This document shows, piece by piece, positions 51,201 through 64,000 of a stretch of 64,000 nucleotides of DNA (positions within the stretch are counted from its first letter, which is position 1; every line of letters starts with the position of its first letter). The translations under genes and the position numbers were made by a program. This DNA comes from Amblyornis subalaris (taxonomy: Eukaryota; Chordata; Aves; Passeriformes; Ptilonorhynchidae): contig JACAXG010000056.1 of the NCBI GenBank assembly GCA_018881555.1, forward strand, positions 1,127,462 through 1,191,461. Direction: 5' to 3'. The notes beneath the pieces were generated by a model that was not told where the DNA came from, made no database searches, and saw only the letters and a program-made list of their open reading frames with translations.

Positions 51201-54200
51201 TGTTCAGGATGGGTTTTGACATGTTGCATCAAAAATCTATTTTAGTTTCAGAGAAGCCCCTGGTCTCTCCCTCACTGGGTGCTGCAGTGACCTGAGTTGT
51301 CTTAGATCAGACTTCAGCCTCTCAGGAGGACCAGGCTGAACACTGATGTTTCGCTACACACACCCTTCTGGTGTTACAGCTTTCCTTTGGTCACGAGCAA
51401 CAGCCTTTCTACATGTAAGACTGCATGAAATCATGAAATCAATGGATTATTCCTAGTTAAATCAATAACTAGGCAATATCTAACCTACCTGTATAGTCTT
51501 AAAAAAAGTCTTGTTTTATTATTACTGTCTTCTCACCAATTCAGCTTTCACATACTCAAGCACCTGGTTTTAATACTCTGGACATGGAATATAATCCTGA
51601 ATGCTGACACCAAACTGATGCATGTCCTAAGACATTGNTCAGGATCTGTCTCATAAGGTAACACTGATATAACACATTTTATCACTGTGTGCCAGGTTAT
51701 TTTCAGCTCTTCACAGTGGCAAAGTGCTGTCTTGGATAACAGAATGTCTGCAAGTTATTACACTCTGACCATTGAACCTACTGGTACTTAACAGTGATGC
51801 TAAGATTAATGTTTATGATGTGTTTTGGAGATGAAAGCTGCACCAAAATGTGATTTCTTATTTGGCTGTTGAGCCAGCAGGGCAAACTGGTGGGAGCACC
51901 CTGAGCTGCAGCCAGGCATGAGGACTGGACTGCTCCGCTCAGCCTCTGGTTCTCCTTAGTGTGCAATGGCAGAAGAGTGCCAAGAACCTAAACCAAGAGC
52001 CAGGATACCGAGATGAATACTTCTCTTCTGGTTTAGCTGGCATCAATGCTAGCTGAAATGCAGTGTTTGGGCAAAGGAAGCACAGTGACAAAAGCATGGC
52101 TCTGAGCATCTGCATGGATACCTGAGGAAAACAGGCACTGGGACGTGAGGTTGCAGGGCAGATTAGGGGCACTGAAACTCAAACCCTGTCATTGGACAGT
52201 GGGGTGTCACCAATTAATTCAGAGTAAAATCCCTGGTGCCTTTGGATTTAGGACCCCAGAAGACTGACACGCAGAGCAGGAAGCAGCCTAGAGCTAACAG
52301 GAGNTGTTGAACACACTCATGTGTTTGAACTCCTGCCTCTCCCTGCTCGTTGAAGGTCTGGGTGATCTCTGCTGGCTTAGGAATCAAAGTCACGTGCACA
52401 GCTCCAGGTGAGCACTAACCTGAACATCTCTAAGAAAAATCTCAGCACCCAGCCCATGGCAGGGTGTGTGCTTTATTGTATGAGATTTAGTTTTCTCACT
52501 AAACTTATTAACTCAAATCATCATTTTCCTCTTGGGAGCTGTCAGGATACAGAATATCCTGGCTGATAGGGAAAAAGAGATCATGCTCTATCTGTCCTAT
52601 TGAACCTGTGCCGCAGTAGAGCCTGGCAGGCAAGAGTTATATGGCCAAGNAGAGAGTAAGGTCTGGAGCCCAAGTCTTCCCTGTCCCATCTGAGTGCCCT
52701 GCTGTAGGNTACTGTCCACCTTCCTTAGTCATTCCCTCAGACATACATCAACCCACTAATGGCTTTGGTCAAACCATTCACTTGAGACATGGCTTATGAG
52801 CTGCAGGACTCTTCAGACAGACTAAAGCCAGGACATCCAGATNGACTGACTGAACCAACATGCTGCTAACACTGTGCTCACAACTCAACACACTCGGAAA
52901 ACAAACAGCGAAGTAAGTTTGGCTTTCACCAAACTTCCTTTGTCCAGACGCCCTGGAGTCATAAAGCAAAAGATCCATACACACAGAGCCTTTCCCCTCA
53001 AGAAACAGCTTATTAAGGCTTTAAATGAGGAGAAAGCTCTCTGAGNAGAGGAATAGAGGAAGGATCAGGCAAATTCCCATCTGGCATTTACAGACATATC
53101 CACTTTTTGCTGCTCTCAACAATTAGCATATCTGTGCCAATGACGATTTGCAAGTCTCTGTCTGTGCTGACTTTGGATGTGTCTCAGCTGCAGGGAGGGG
53201 GAGCTCCACAGCATCTTGCCATTCCTAGTTGCCCAGTTATCCACATAACCCTCACCCAGAAACCAGGACAGACAATCAGACATGTCTCTTTTTAGTGCAT
53301 AATGAGGATGTGGTAAGTGCAGCCTAAGATCCAGAAACTGGGAAAAGATCCCACCTTTTGGGCGTATCCATTCAATTTCTGGGTTTTGGTGAAAAGCCTG
53401 GCAAAAACTACGAAACTGCAACACAGCAATACTACATACAAGATGGACGTAGATTATGACACCTCTCAAGATGTTTCCCTCTCTCCTGCAGTGTCCCAGA
53501 TAACTTAGCCAAGCAGATGTTCACCATTATTTTAAGCCATGGAAAAATGTAGGATTCGCACTAAAAGAAAAAATATGGAACATGGAAGACATCTGAACTA
53601 TTCTCTGTTTTCTTTGTCTTGCAAGCAATGAGGAATTTGTTTTTTCTGAGTCAGAGCTGGAACTGGAACAGAGACACCTCACGTTCTGGAGGGACCTCAC
53701 TATCCAGAATCTCCAGGCAATAGGGAAGATGAGGCCTGCGTCCCTCCCTCAAAGAAATGTCCTGCTTTTCTGTAGAAAAGCATCACTTTTCTGTGAAACA
53801 GTCAGAGAAAGAAAGNAGAGATCATTCTGATGATATTCCATATTCATTTTCTTGTTCCAGCACATTATTTTGCCCAGCAATTAAAACAGAAAAGATGGAC
53901 CCAGCTGCCCTCAAGGTGCAGTGGCTTCTAGCTCCATTGTCTTTCTGGGAATAATGTTTGTTCTGTAATTATAACCCAAGTTCCCTCTCAGCCATGAAGC
54001 TTTCAATTTCTATAACACTTCAAGGCTCATTTCTATCTGGGATGAAATACATCCCTTGAAGTTTTCTGGGAAGAGTGTTGGTGATAAAAATCCACTATTG
54101 TCCATTGTTGGCACTGAAGAAGGGCTGTTGGAACATGGCATGCAGCCATTCCCTCCCACCTTTCCTTCCCGGTGTTAGCACGATGGTTGCTGACCCAAAT

Positions 54201-54412
54201 AAATGCATTGTTCCCTGAAGCAGAGAGAATGAAGTTATTCTGAACAGATAAGGCTCCTCCCNGACTATTCAGTGCTTGGACTCCGTTACCAGAAAGATGG
54301 TCCCCATCTGACTTGGCTGCTCCTCTTGGAATAGCCCCAGATCTTCTCCATACTCCAAGTAGTTTAACCTTTTTCCTTCTCTCTGCAGCAGATATACCCA
54401 TGGAGCACCGAA
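48278..54412. other. single-copy stretch with the window's longest open frame
   Basis: No gene that I can support. A + frame is open from just after the TAG at 48275-48277 to the TAG at 49052-49054. It starts inside an A/C-rich simple sequence (AAAC words at about 48296-48325) and includes two ambiguous codons. Its first ATG is at 48335. A hydrophobic stretch lies near its C terminus (around residues 212-231). I recognise no domain. The rest of the block holds only short frames. Confidence 0.45.
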
Positions 54413-54680
54413 GAATCACAGAATATCCCGATGGAACGGACCCACAAGGATCATTGGGCCCAGCTCCTGGTCCTGCACAGGACCATCCCCAAGAGTTACA
54501 CCATGTGCCTGAGAGCACTGTCCACACACTTCTTGAACTCTGCTAGGCTGGTGCTCTGACCACTGCCCTGGGGAGCCTGTTCCAGTGCTCAGCCACCCTC
54601 TGGGGGAAGAACCTTTTCCTGATATCCAACCTAAGCCTCCTCCTCAGCTTCGTGCCATTCCCTCAGGTCCTGTCACTGGG
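54413..54680 (-). mobile_element. CR1 LINE 3' end, antisense
   Basis: The + strand begins with GAATCACAGAATATCCCG, the reverse complement of a CR1 3' tail, followed by ACCCACAAGGATCATTGGGC, CTTCTTGAACTCTGCTAGGC, GCCCTGGGGAGCCTGTTCCA, AAGAACCTTTTCCTGATATC and CCTCAGGTCCTGTCACTGG. The order and spacing match the last 270 bases or so of an avian CR1. The copy is truncated at its own 5' side (right edge). Antisense frames through it, such as the one from 54585, are by-products. Confidence 0.93.
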
Positions 54681-57600
54681 TTCAAAGCCAACACAGCCTC
54701 TGGAACCGCTGCTGTCTTCGACTCCCGTGTGAAAGGCAATGGTTGCTGCACGCAGCTCCTCCTTCCCCTTCCAGCCAAGCCCAGCATTCCTGCTCAGCTT
54801 GCACTGCTCTTGTGGCAGGGCAGGATCAGGTACCACCGACCTGGCTGCCCATCAGCTTTTCCCTGGGACCCAGGGCAGCCAGTTCTGCGGCAGTGTCAGT
54901 GTCTGGCTCCATCCCTCTGTGCCAGCCTGAGAACAGCACGTTTCNTGCAGTCTCAGGAAATGGCAGCTCTGCTGAAGGTCAGGGTTTGTGAAACAGACAC
55001 CTTTTTTTCTTTTCCTTCTTTTCCCTTTACTGGGGAGTTTCTTTTACTCCCTTCTCCCTCCTCACCCCACACTTTCCCTGGGCCCGTTCCAAGAACAACC
55101 TTCGTGCCATTCTCTCCCACCAAAGGCACAAAGAGCTTCTTTGACTGACCCACTGGCTGTTCAGGATACAAAGAAGTTAAACTAACAATGTGGCGATGCA
55201 ACAGCCCATTACAGGCAGGTCTGGATGAGTCACAGAAATAAAGAGTAGGAAGGGATTTAAGGGGCCACCTTCCCCTCTCCCCCAAGGCAGCCTATGTATT
55301 TTCTCATACTACATTTTCCAGTGACCTGCTATTTCTGTTCCTTTGGAGTACAGCAAGGTCTCGGTTTCTCCTCAGGAATGGTATTTATTGCCAGGATTTA
55401 TCACTCCTCAGAACAAGTTTGTCCAGTCTTTATGCTTATTAAGAGAATACACCACATTTAATTGTGGAGTTTAACCCCAGAACAAAATACCAACCAAAAC
55501 CAGCATTTTAAGTGCACATTTAATCTTGGAAAGAGGCTAATATTCCTCTCTGAAAGTGTTTCTGTTTGTAAGATCTNGGTTGCCTAATGGCCAGGCTCTG
55601 GACAGATTCCAGCAGACTGAATGCTATAGATGTACTGTATAGTGACTGGCACCATTTTCAGGTACCTACTGTAATTTGCAGAGATTTGGAAAGGAAGCTT
55701 GAAGATTTAGAAAGAAATGTGTAATTGCTGCAGTCAACTGCTTAAAAAATCCCAAAAAACCCGACAAANCAAATGCTAGTTTTGCTGGGTTTGCACTCAG
55801 ATATGGTTACATGTGGCATCNTCTCAGCTTTACTGCCATCACCCCTCAGAGATTTCTGCCCCTTCAGCCAGCCCCATCAGAGATAGCCACCTGGTTATCC
55901 TCCTCTTGCACAAAAGTATGAGGGAATTTGTCCACTCATCTGTGGACACAGGTCAAAGCCATGCACANTATCTTCCTCTATCACTTGTGCCTCGTTTGCA
56001 GGCTCTTTTGACCTTTTACCTATTCTGCTCTAACTAGAAGGGAATTCTCNTGGCTCTAATGGTCAGGAATGGTGTTCAACTTCTTTTGGACTAAAAGCAA
56101 TCGGGTTGTACCATCTCCTCACATGTCTCAGAGCACACACACCATCCCCAGCACTATAACACTGCTCAGGTCCCATGGAATAAACAGCCCCAGGAGTGTG
56201 GGTAGGGTGGTGGCAGCCCAGACGTGTGAGCAGGACAGTCCCCAGGGCATGGCGGTGTGGTGGGACCAGGACCACAGTCCCCACCGGTGTGAGAGTTTGG
56301 GGAGGAAACTCTTGCTGGGCCCAGAGGCTGCAGAAGTGCCTGATGGTGATACTCTCGCTCTCCTCCCACACGTGCACAAAGCCCAGGGAGTTCTGCTTTT
56401 TATGGGAAGGTGAGGCACTTCCAACAGTAATAAAACAACCTGGAAGAACACACAGCACACATAAAAACGCCAAAACAAGTTTGTCTTCTGCACCTCAAAA
56501 TACAGAGGCCACTGGGGACCTACCTGGGGTTTTCTCTGCTGTGGCACAACAACACCGTCTCACCTGGAGGCCAGCTGAGCATGTTCTTGCTAACAGACAA
56601 ATAACATTCCTCAAAAGAGCCCATTAAATTAAAGCCTGCTACCGTGACCCAAGCAGGTTTGCAGTCTGCAGCTGCAAAGCATCTGCCTGTGGCTGTCCCT
56701 GGATTCCTCATCCCTTGCACGGAGCTTGATGCTCTCCAGGACAAGTCAGGCCCAGTCACCCATGGCAGGCACCAGCTCATTAAAAGGGCATCTGTCTCCC
56801 GTCCCTGTGCCAACACCATTAACCAAATATCACCCCCATTATTCCCAATGAGGGCAAAACAATTTTCACATCAAGGTCTGCAAACAAAGGAAGCCCGTTA
56901 TCTGCAGGGTAAATATTAACAACCCTTGGACTATTTGCAACCTAATTAAATGCTTTTATGGAATATTTCCTCTGCATGTGTAAAATCTGGATGCTGTTTC
57001 TGCTGGGTACAAATCTGTGGGTGTATTAACTGTTTGTTAGATAAAATAAAACAAAGAAATAAACCCCAGCCCAAAATAACAAGTTCTTTAATATTTTCAT
57101 TTTAAGGACNTAATTTCAGTGCTGAATAGATTAAAGTGTCTGAATGGGCTTAGTTCAACCCAATCTACATTTTTCTAACACTAGATGGAGATCATTGTTG
57201 GCTGATAGCACTAAAATCACTAGTAAGTTTTTTGTAGTCTTTTAGGGATGGGACTTAAAAAAGAAGTTTGAATCTCTAACTCTTAGTATTTTTTTTTCCT
57301 TAACCAAAACCATTATTATGAAGTTTTCTTCAATTTGTCCTGGAACAGCTTCAGTCATGGCTCAATTCAAATGGAAACTGAACTGAAAAATGCATTGGTT
57401 CCTCTCTCCGGGCTTTACTAAGTAATTTTGTAATAAAGCTGCATGGAAACAGAAGCTCCAGACTTCCACTTCGTGAAGGAGCTTGAAAATTCCAGACATG
57501 TTTCTGCCCAAATCAGAGCAAACCCCCATNTATTTCAAGATTTTACATGAGTGAGGAATCATCTCAAAAATTACCTTTTTAATTCACTAAAATATTTGTT

Positions 57601-58452
57601 AGAAAACTTCATTTCATTTTAACTTCTAAATACTTGTATGCAAAGTAAAAAAATTGTAAATCAGAGGATGNGTCAAAATGGAAAGATAGTGAGCTCGATT
57701 TCTAGATTTACAAATGGAAAGTTTTAATTCTTTGGTAATATTTTAATGATTTTCTTGTGATAGGCAAGTAATTTATCACCCTTTATGAAACGTACTAACT
57801 TTGGCATCCTTTTCAACCTAATTTTGTTCCTTCAAAATTTCTCTGACCAGTTCTTTTAAAATAAGAGGAACACTAATTACATGCATGTGGAAAGCGTTTT
57901 CCATTAAAAATGCTTTTTATTGACGGTGAGGATATATGTGAGCATCACAGGCTGAAAGTAATTAACAGCACAGTTGAAGACCTATTTCCATTAGCTACAG
58001 CATTAGATATGGCACTTGGCTCACTTCAAACACAGAACTTCACAAAGTTNATGGGACTAACAGGACCCTTTCCCATCACAAAACGAGGCAGCATGTGTGA
58101 ACTGCTTTACTGAGTTGGAACATAAGAACANAGTCTCAGGTCTGATCTGTGCTCTTGCCTCTGCCATAAATGTCACAGGTGGCTTTTTGTACCTATGGGT
58201 GTCACAAAGATGGACAGCGTCAAATGAAGCTTAAATGCATGAACAATAACAAAGACTTGGAATTCTTAAGTGTTCCTCAGAGGTTTGAGCACACCTACAC
58301 AATGCAAGTAGCCCTCTAGACAGAATGGACTCCACATATGAGTTCAGTATCCACATATGAGGCATATTAACACCCTGAACAGTGTTGTGGTAGTTAAAGC
58401 TGCTTGCTGACTTGTTAATCAAAAGCGAGTATTATCCAGGAAATAATGGCCC
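54681..58452. other. single-copy noncoding stretch
   Basis: No gene recognised. The part at about 56060-56640 is relatively GC-rich and open in several frames on both strands (up to 143 codons), which is what GC-rich noncoding DNA gives; none shows a domain. From 57040 onward the sequence is AT-rich. Confidence 0.5.
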
Positions 58453-58609
58453 CAAATAATGATCCTGTTCTGAGNCTCANTAAGTCCAGAAACTTTTATT
58501 TTCTTTTATTTTCTTTTATTTTTTTACAATAGACTCAAATAACGATCCCGTTCTGAGCCTCAGTCAGTCCAGAAATTTTTCTTTTCATTTTTTTTTTTTT
58601 TTACAATAA
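58453..58609. repeat. 83-bp tandem duplication
   Basis: Two adjacent copies start at 58453 and 58536. Each has CAAATAA-GATC-GTTCTGAG-CTCA, then GTCCAGAAA, a T-rich stretch, and TTTTACAATA. Copy 1 carries TTTTATTTTC units in the T-rich part; copy 2 carries a T15 run (58588-58602). The copies differ by several substitutions, so the event is not very recent. The two ambiguous bases in copy 1 (58475 and 58480) fall where copy 2 has C and G. Confidence 0.9.
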
Positions 58610-61600
58610 GCTCCTGATTCTATCTTGCAATAAAAATATCTGTAAACCGGGTTTAGTAGGCTCAGACTGATACAACAAAAGCAGGGGAAGTGAAATCCTG
58701 GCATGATCTGTATAAGACTCTTTTTAGCATACATTTTCCATATGCAGGCTTATATTACAGAACAGCTAATCAATGGAAACATTGTGCTGACATCTGTGTG
58801 TAAAATCAAGACCTTGATGTTGACACCTTTCAAATATTTATAGTAGTTATTGTACCAACACCTTNGTGATCTTTCAGCCAAGTTATACACACGTGCCCAC
58901 GTTTTCAAAGAGTCTCTCAAGCTGGATATTTTTTGCTGTGGGCTGCAGTGCATATCAAATTTGTTATAAGAATATATTTGTGCAACTTTCCACCCCAAAT
59001 TCAGAATCTGTGTGCATGAATACCACTGATGTGCCCAGCGTTTGGTTGCCAACATCAAAAGTGCAGGTCCTAATTCCACAAAGTATTTCAAATTAAAATG
59101 ACAGGACTTTTAGGGACTTGTGAGGTTTTAATGCAATTTAACTAGGTGTTTTCCCATCCACACCATGTTAGAGCAAATGTTACCTTAAGAGAAGGTGCTG
59201 GATGGGGTCCATCTGCATCACGTGCACAATATGTGCTGGGTGAGCTGCCCGTCTCTAGTGGTGGGGTGGGATGAGAGGGAGGGAAGAAGAATCACTGACT
59301 CTCTGGAGGCATCTCCCTCACACTCTGCACTACACAACAAACCTGAACAACACTTTCAGGCTGAAGATGGAGCCTGCAGGGAGACAAGGCTACCAGCCCA
59401 CCTGGCCCACCCTGCANCCACCCAGCTCTGTTTTGTCTTCACATCCCAGATTGGTCTCAGCCTTTTGCCATCACCTGGGAAAAATCATTCTCACTGCCTC
59501 CATTCTCACCTGTAAAACACAAAGTTAGCACTCCTCCCCAAACAGCTTGTTTCACCTTTTNATTTGAAAATCCCACTTAGCAGCTGCACATTTTGGTGTC
59601 TTGCTGCTGTGCTTCTGGTACAAGCCATACATTACTCCAAAGCCGAGAAGCTTCCATTGATCTCAGACTGGAACATGGAAAAGGAGATGTTATGGTGCCC
59701 TTGACAAGTCCTCATTTGTCATTTAGAAGTCTGCTTCAGTTTTTTATTATTTTTATTNTTTTTTTTCCAGCAGAGGGCAAAGTGAATAAGGATCCAGTTT
59801 CCAGCATTCTTTGTTTGCTTGGAATTGAGAAGTCTAGAAGCATCCTGGGCAGACACATGGAAAACTGCTTGTGTGACATTGGTCCAACACTTTTCAAAGT
59901 ACGATGAATATTTAAATAAAATAGGTTCCTGCAAAGTTCAGGGACTTCCATGGGTGTTTTCTTTCTGAGCTATAGTTACTCCCTATTCATACGCAGAAAT
60001 TGGATGAGTATCATACTCATTGCACCGGCAATTTCTCTGATTAGATCTCACNGCCAAAATAACAGTCTTATTTAGGAGCTGCATTGGTGTTTTAGCAGAC
60101 TAATAAAAGGCAGCCCTGTGTCCCATCTCTAAATATTGGCACTCAAGCTGTTTGGTTGGAAGCAGTTGCCTTGTATATGTGTATACTTACAAAGANGTTC
60201 TGTTTCTGTTCCTGACAGAAAGAAATTACTGTTCTTCTACTGAATAAACAGGTCATTGTGGATTTCTCTCTTCCATTGCCTCAGCCACTACAGAAGTTCT
60301 TAGGTCAAGAATTAAGCCATATTCCTTGGGTGTGGGGGTTGCTCTTGATCAGTAAAGTGGTGACAAAGGAAATGTAGCACCTTTGCCCCGTGTTGAAGTT
60401 GATCCATAAATGCATGAGGGAGTGGGGTATATGTGTAAGTTTTGTATTCAGAAAAGTTCTCTTGAGATTTATTTAGTCTCCATATTAAAACATTAGATTC
60501 CTTTGCAGTGATGAGAGACACCTGCAGTTCCCCCCAAAAGGGAANGAACGTAGACCTAAGTTGGATTAGACTACCACATTGGAGTCACCCTCATGACTTG
60601 AAAGCTTTGCATCTATGCAGAGGCAGTAAATTCACTGTTCATTTTTCNTTTGTGGGCCTTGAGAGCAGAACATCGTTGTGTCAGTGCGTCCATTATGACA
60701 NGGACACTTGACCCCCTGTCCCAGAAGTGACTCCAGTGATGTCTTTGCTCACTGCAGGTCTTTCAGCAGGCACTGGCTTAAGCCACTTCCCAAGAAAGGC
60801 AGGAGGTGGAGAAAGCAGTCATTTCGCATGGGAAATTTTCACAAAGGTTAATTGTCCTTCTGNAAAAATATGTCTGGCTTCAACTTGGCCATGTCTCTGT
60901 CCATAAGGGTGGAGGGATGATTGGTCTCAGTACTTTTCTGTGTGAAAGAACATAGTGACTGAAATTACTTCATCTCTTGACCTTTATTTTCAGTCTTCTT
61001 CTGATAACCTAAGAACTCGCTTCATAAATCTCTCATTACAAATTATTTTCTTTGGCCGTGAAAAAAATTTCGCTGCAATAAAATCTTTTCTATTTTTTTC
61101 CCCTTGACCTCTCTCCCATCTCATAATATCTCCACTAAAACATGGATAGTACAGACACAGCATTCCAGGACCTGTCTAATTAAAGCATTTNATGCAGGTA
61201 AAGTCACATGCCTCACTCAGTCTTGCAGCACCTGTTTGCCANGTGTCACATCTCTTACAGCACTGTACAGAAGAAATCACTTTCATATTGCCCTTAGTAG
61301 AGGTAAGATTTTACACATGCCACTGCGTCCCTACATGCAATATTATAGAGCCACCATGCCCTGAGAAATTACGAGAAGCAGCATATTTAATCACTTCTAG
61401 CTGCAATTAAATCATCAATGATATCCCAGTGACACCATCAGTAAATTCTTGTTAGTGTTGCCATTGTATTTGTAGTTTGGAATGTTTTGGATTACACTAA
61501 GGAGAAAAATGCAGCATTTTTTTTTTTTTTTTTTTTTGCCAGACAGGACGTAAATGGCTTTGCAACTTTCAATAATGTTCTAACCCATATTGTGCGTAAG

Positions 61601-64000
61601 GAACAGCGTAATGTTCCCACACATGGGGTTAGCTCAGTGCCATGAGGACAGTTTTATGGCCTTCTTTATTTCTTTGAAACACAATGCGAAAATGTGAGGA
61701 TTTTATTTCTGTTATTTAAATGTTGCCTAATCAGCAGTCTGACTCCTGTTTCTGTAGCCTTCTCCTGGGAATCACAGAGGACTCCAGCAGGCAGGTGCCC
61801 AGCTCTTCAGGAAAACATTACCATATAAAATATTTAACAATGGCATATTTTCTCCCAACTGTTTGTCAGCCATTCGAATAAAACACTTGATTACACCACG
61901 AGCTGCCAAAACATCATTTAAGCAAATTGCTTTGAGGGAAGAAGAAGAGTGGAAAGATACAAGCCATAAAATATCAAAACTGTTGTGGGAAAAGAATGTG
62001 ACAGGAGTCCTTTTTTCTTTATTCCTTTAACAATGAACAGTGCCTGATGCCTTTTTATCCAGTGCTACAAGATTTAGATGGAAAAAAAAATGNCTTCTAA
62101 GACTGAAGAGTTAGGGTACAATAGCTACAAAGGTGTTCCTTTTGTCTTTGTGTTCTTAACATGTATTGTGTCTTAGCTTTCTGTATTTCTACATATGCAC
62201 GTACAGGTCTATGCACATAGAAACATTTTACTGTTCAAGATGTAATACCAAATCTTGGGCACATGTTTTCAGTACCACAATCACAAAAATTCAGAGCATA
62301 GAGGTACACACAAGTCTTGATGGTTGGAGAGCTGGGAAGATGTGCCTTGCAGAGGAATGTCAGGCACTCACTCTTCTGAAGTCCTGAAAAAGATCAGGGT
62401 GGGGAGGTGATTTCAGTGTCNAAACGACTACGCCTTTTCTTTAAAGACAGTATATAACAGATGTCAAAAGGCTTTTNCATATAGAACAGAATGACAGAAA
62501 ATCAAAGACAAAGGCAAGCCAGCAAGAAATATGTCACAGTTATCTAACAGAGTGGGTGAGTCTGGGGAAACAAATTGCCAAAAGAAATGGTGGGCTCCCA
62601 GTTCCTGAAGAATCCTCCAGATGTTGCAATCTTCATGGAAACAAGGCACTTGAATGTGTGTAGAAGCTACTCAACGAAATCTGATGGCTCTGTCATGACA
62701 AACTGCAGAGGAGAAACAAATATCTAACTGCAAGGCTGATCAATCTATGCTCTCCACCCTCCTTCCCCAAAATACCCTGGGAAATTTGCTGATTGCCAAA
62801 CTCTATGCTGCTGTTTATTATTATTTAATTTTTATTATGATAGTGCCTAAAGTGCAGGACAGAACACGATAACCTTTTCACANTCAGATCACTTCTATCT
62901 ATTGGCTGTCTGTGTTCACATCCAGAGAAAAACCCTCTTCAACCGTGTTACTTCTCATTGGCCCTCATGGGATGCCACAGAGAATCTGAATGTCTCTCAA
63001 GCAAATTCCAAGCAGAAGTAAGTGTTTAGGAAAGCAGGAAAATGTAGTGAGTAATACAGCCATCACACACATTTACAGTTAATGGAAGAATTTGCATCCC
63101 ATCCTCCTTTTATCCTACAGACTATTTGCTGTATTTAATGAGAGCCCATCCTGCTGTTATATGTAGAATAGGGGAACTCCAAAGCCTTAATAACTGTGAT
63201 TTTCTTTAGTATTTTCTCCTTAAAAATNTCAGTCGTGACCAAANATGTGCAGNCAGCAAAAGCCTCAGTCTGCACNCTCTGCAGCTAGTGNAGCCAGCTG
63301 AAGGTTTACAGGGAAGAGAGCTAAAGGACTGCTAAAAATCCCATTCCTCATATCTGCCACAAAACAGACCCTAATCAGAGCATACCTTCCCATAACTCAT
63401 CTAAGCTACTGAGTTTAGGATAACAAGAGACAGCCTGTTAGACTGAACTGGTTAACATTTGCCAGAGCTTGGCTTTGGGGGTGCNCATATACTGTTACTG
63501 CAGGCCCTCTTCTCTGGTTTTCATTTGCAGCCTTTCCCCTCTTTCAAATCTGTAATGTTTTATGGCCTCNGTTTCAAGATTTTAGCAATTTGGAGATTTT
63601 GAGGCATATTTTTAGCATATTATTTGACTTTATGAAGTAGCTACATGTTTCTAACTATGTTTAAATAGGAGTGAAATGCTGCATTTATTTATTCTGTTAC
63701 AATAGTACAACTGTAAAAGCCTGGCATTCTAAGAANTATATTGTAGCTAAAATGGTTTTAATAGACAATGAAGTATATGTAAAACTACATATGGGTCATT
63801 AAAACACCAAACAAAAAAACCCTATAGGTTGTCTTTCTCGGGGATAAAACAATACATATAATTTCATCTTGTTTCCACTGTTGATTTTTTGAAAGAAATT
63901 TCCTTGCCTGCTGCAAAGTATGAGGTTTTTGTCATCTGTTTCTTTCATGTTACCTTTCATTAGTCACAATGGCCCTATCTCTGTTGCTTTTGCTGCCATT
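58610..64000. other. single-copy noncoding stretch
   Basis: No gene that I can support. It contains a T-rich tract ending in CCAG at 59761-59770 followed by a 45-codon open frame (see findings), a T21 run at 61517-61537, and five ambiguous bases within 63228-63291. Sequence at about 61540-61960 is free of repeats and could be conserved, but this cannot be tested here. Confidence 0.5.
61517..61537. repeat. T21 homopolymer
   Basis: Uninterrupted run of 21 T. No retroposed body is recognised next to it. Confidence 0.9.

Noticed and set aside
54585..55148. 187-codon + frame
   Set aside because: Its first part runs antisense through a CR1 3' end; the rest is GC-rich sequence with competing frames and no domain.
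56063..56627. Several overlapping frames of 114-143 codons on both strands
   Set aside because: GC-rich DNA with few stops gives this pattern. The frames conflict with each other and none shows a motif.
1..64000. CRISPR arrays, tRNA, rRNA, operons or phage genes
   Set aside because: No regularly spaced repeats, no cloverleaf or rRNA signature seen, and the sequence is vertebrate nuclear in character.
1..64000. Endogenous retrovirus or LTR
   Set aside because: I saw no paired LTRs, primer-binding site or retroviral protein motif; decayed solo LTRs cannot be excluded by eye.

Overview
The window is vertebrate nuclear DNA, almost certainly from a bird. The evidence is four CR1-type LINE fragments with the usual 3' end (8258-8796, 28270-28404, 32700-33748, 54413-54680), low overall repeat density, long AT-rich single-copy stretches, and no prokaryotic gene organisation. 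Single 'n' characters are scattered singly throughout, about 44 in the first 10 kb. They look like heterozygous or ambiguous consensus calls converted to n rather than assembly gaps.

I found no protein-coding gene, tRNA, rRNA or other RNA gene that I can support. The window reads as intergenic or deep intronic. Most open frames are short and lack recognisable domains, and the long low-complexity ones come from microsatellites (11.06-11.39 kb and 41.92-42.01 kb). The only recognisable coding homology is to retrotransposons: CR1 reverse transcriptase at about 32.7-33.1 kb, and a separate non-LTR reverse transcriptase C-terminal fragment, RTE/Jockey-like rather than CR1, at 23.48-23.71 kb.

Layout: 1-4401 single copy; A-rich tail 4402-4440; single copy with a TG repeat to 8.26 kb; CR1 3' end; single copy to a 332-bp purine tract at 11.06 kb; AT-rich single copy with a TA/TG microsatellite at 15.26 kb and a small AT minisatellite at 16.53 kb; an AT-rich island at 21.25-22.56 kb; the RTE-like relic; a small CpG cluster at 25.1 kb and a paired E-box/TAAT block at 25.84 kb; a short CR1; a homeodomain-site-like cluster at 30.83-31.04 kb; an internally deleted CR1; a long single-copy stretch to the (TAAAA)n array at 41.9 kb; another to the antisense CR1 at 54.4 kb; and a final stretch with an 83-bp tandem duplication at 58.45 kb.

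No set of genes working together is visible. The most useful leads are the RTE-like fragment in a CR1-dominated genome, the cluster of ambiguous bases inside one CR1 copy, the purine tract, and several possible cis-regulatory blocks. Conservation of those blocks could not be tested here.
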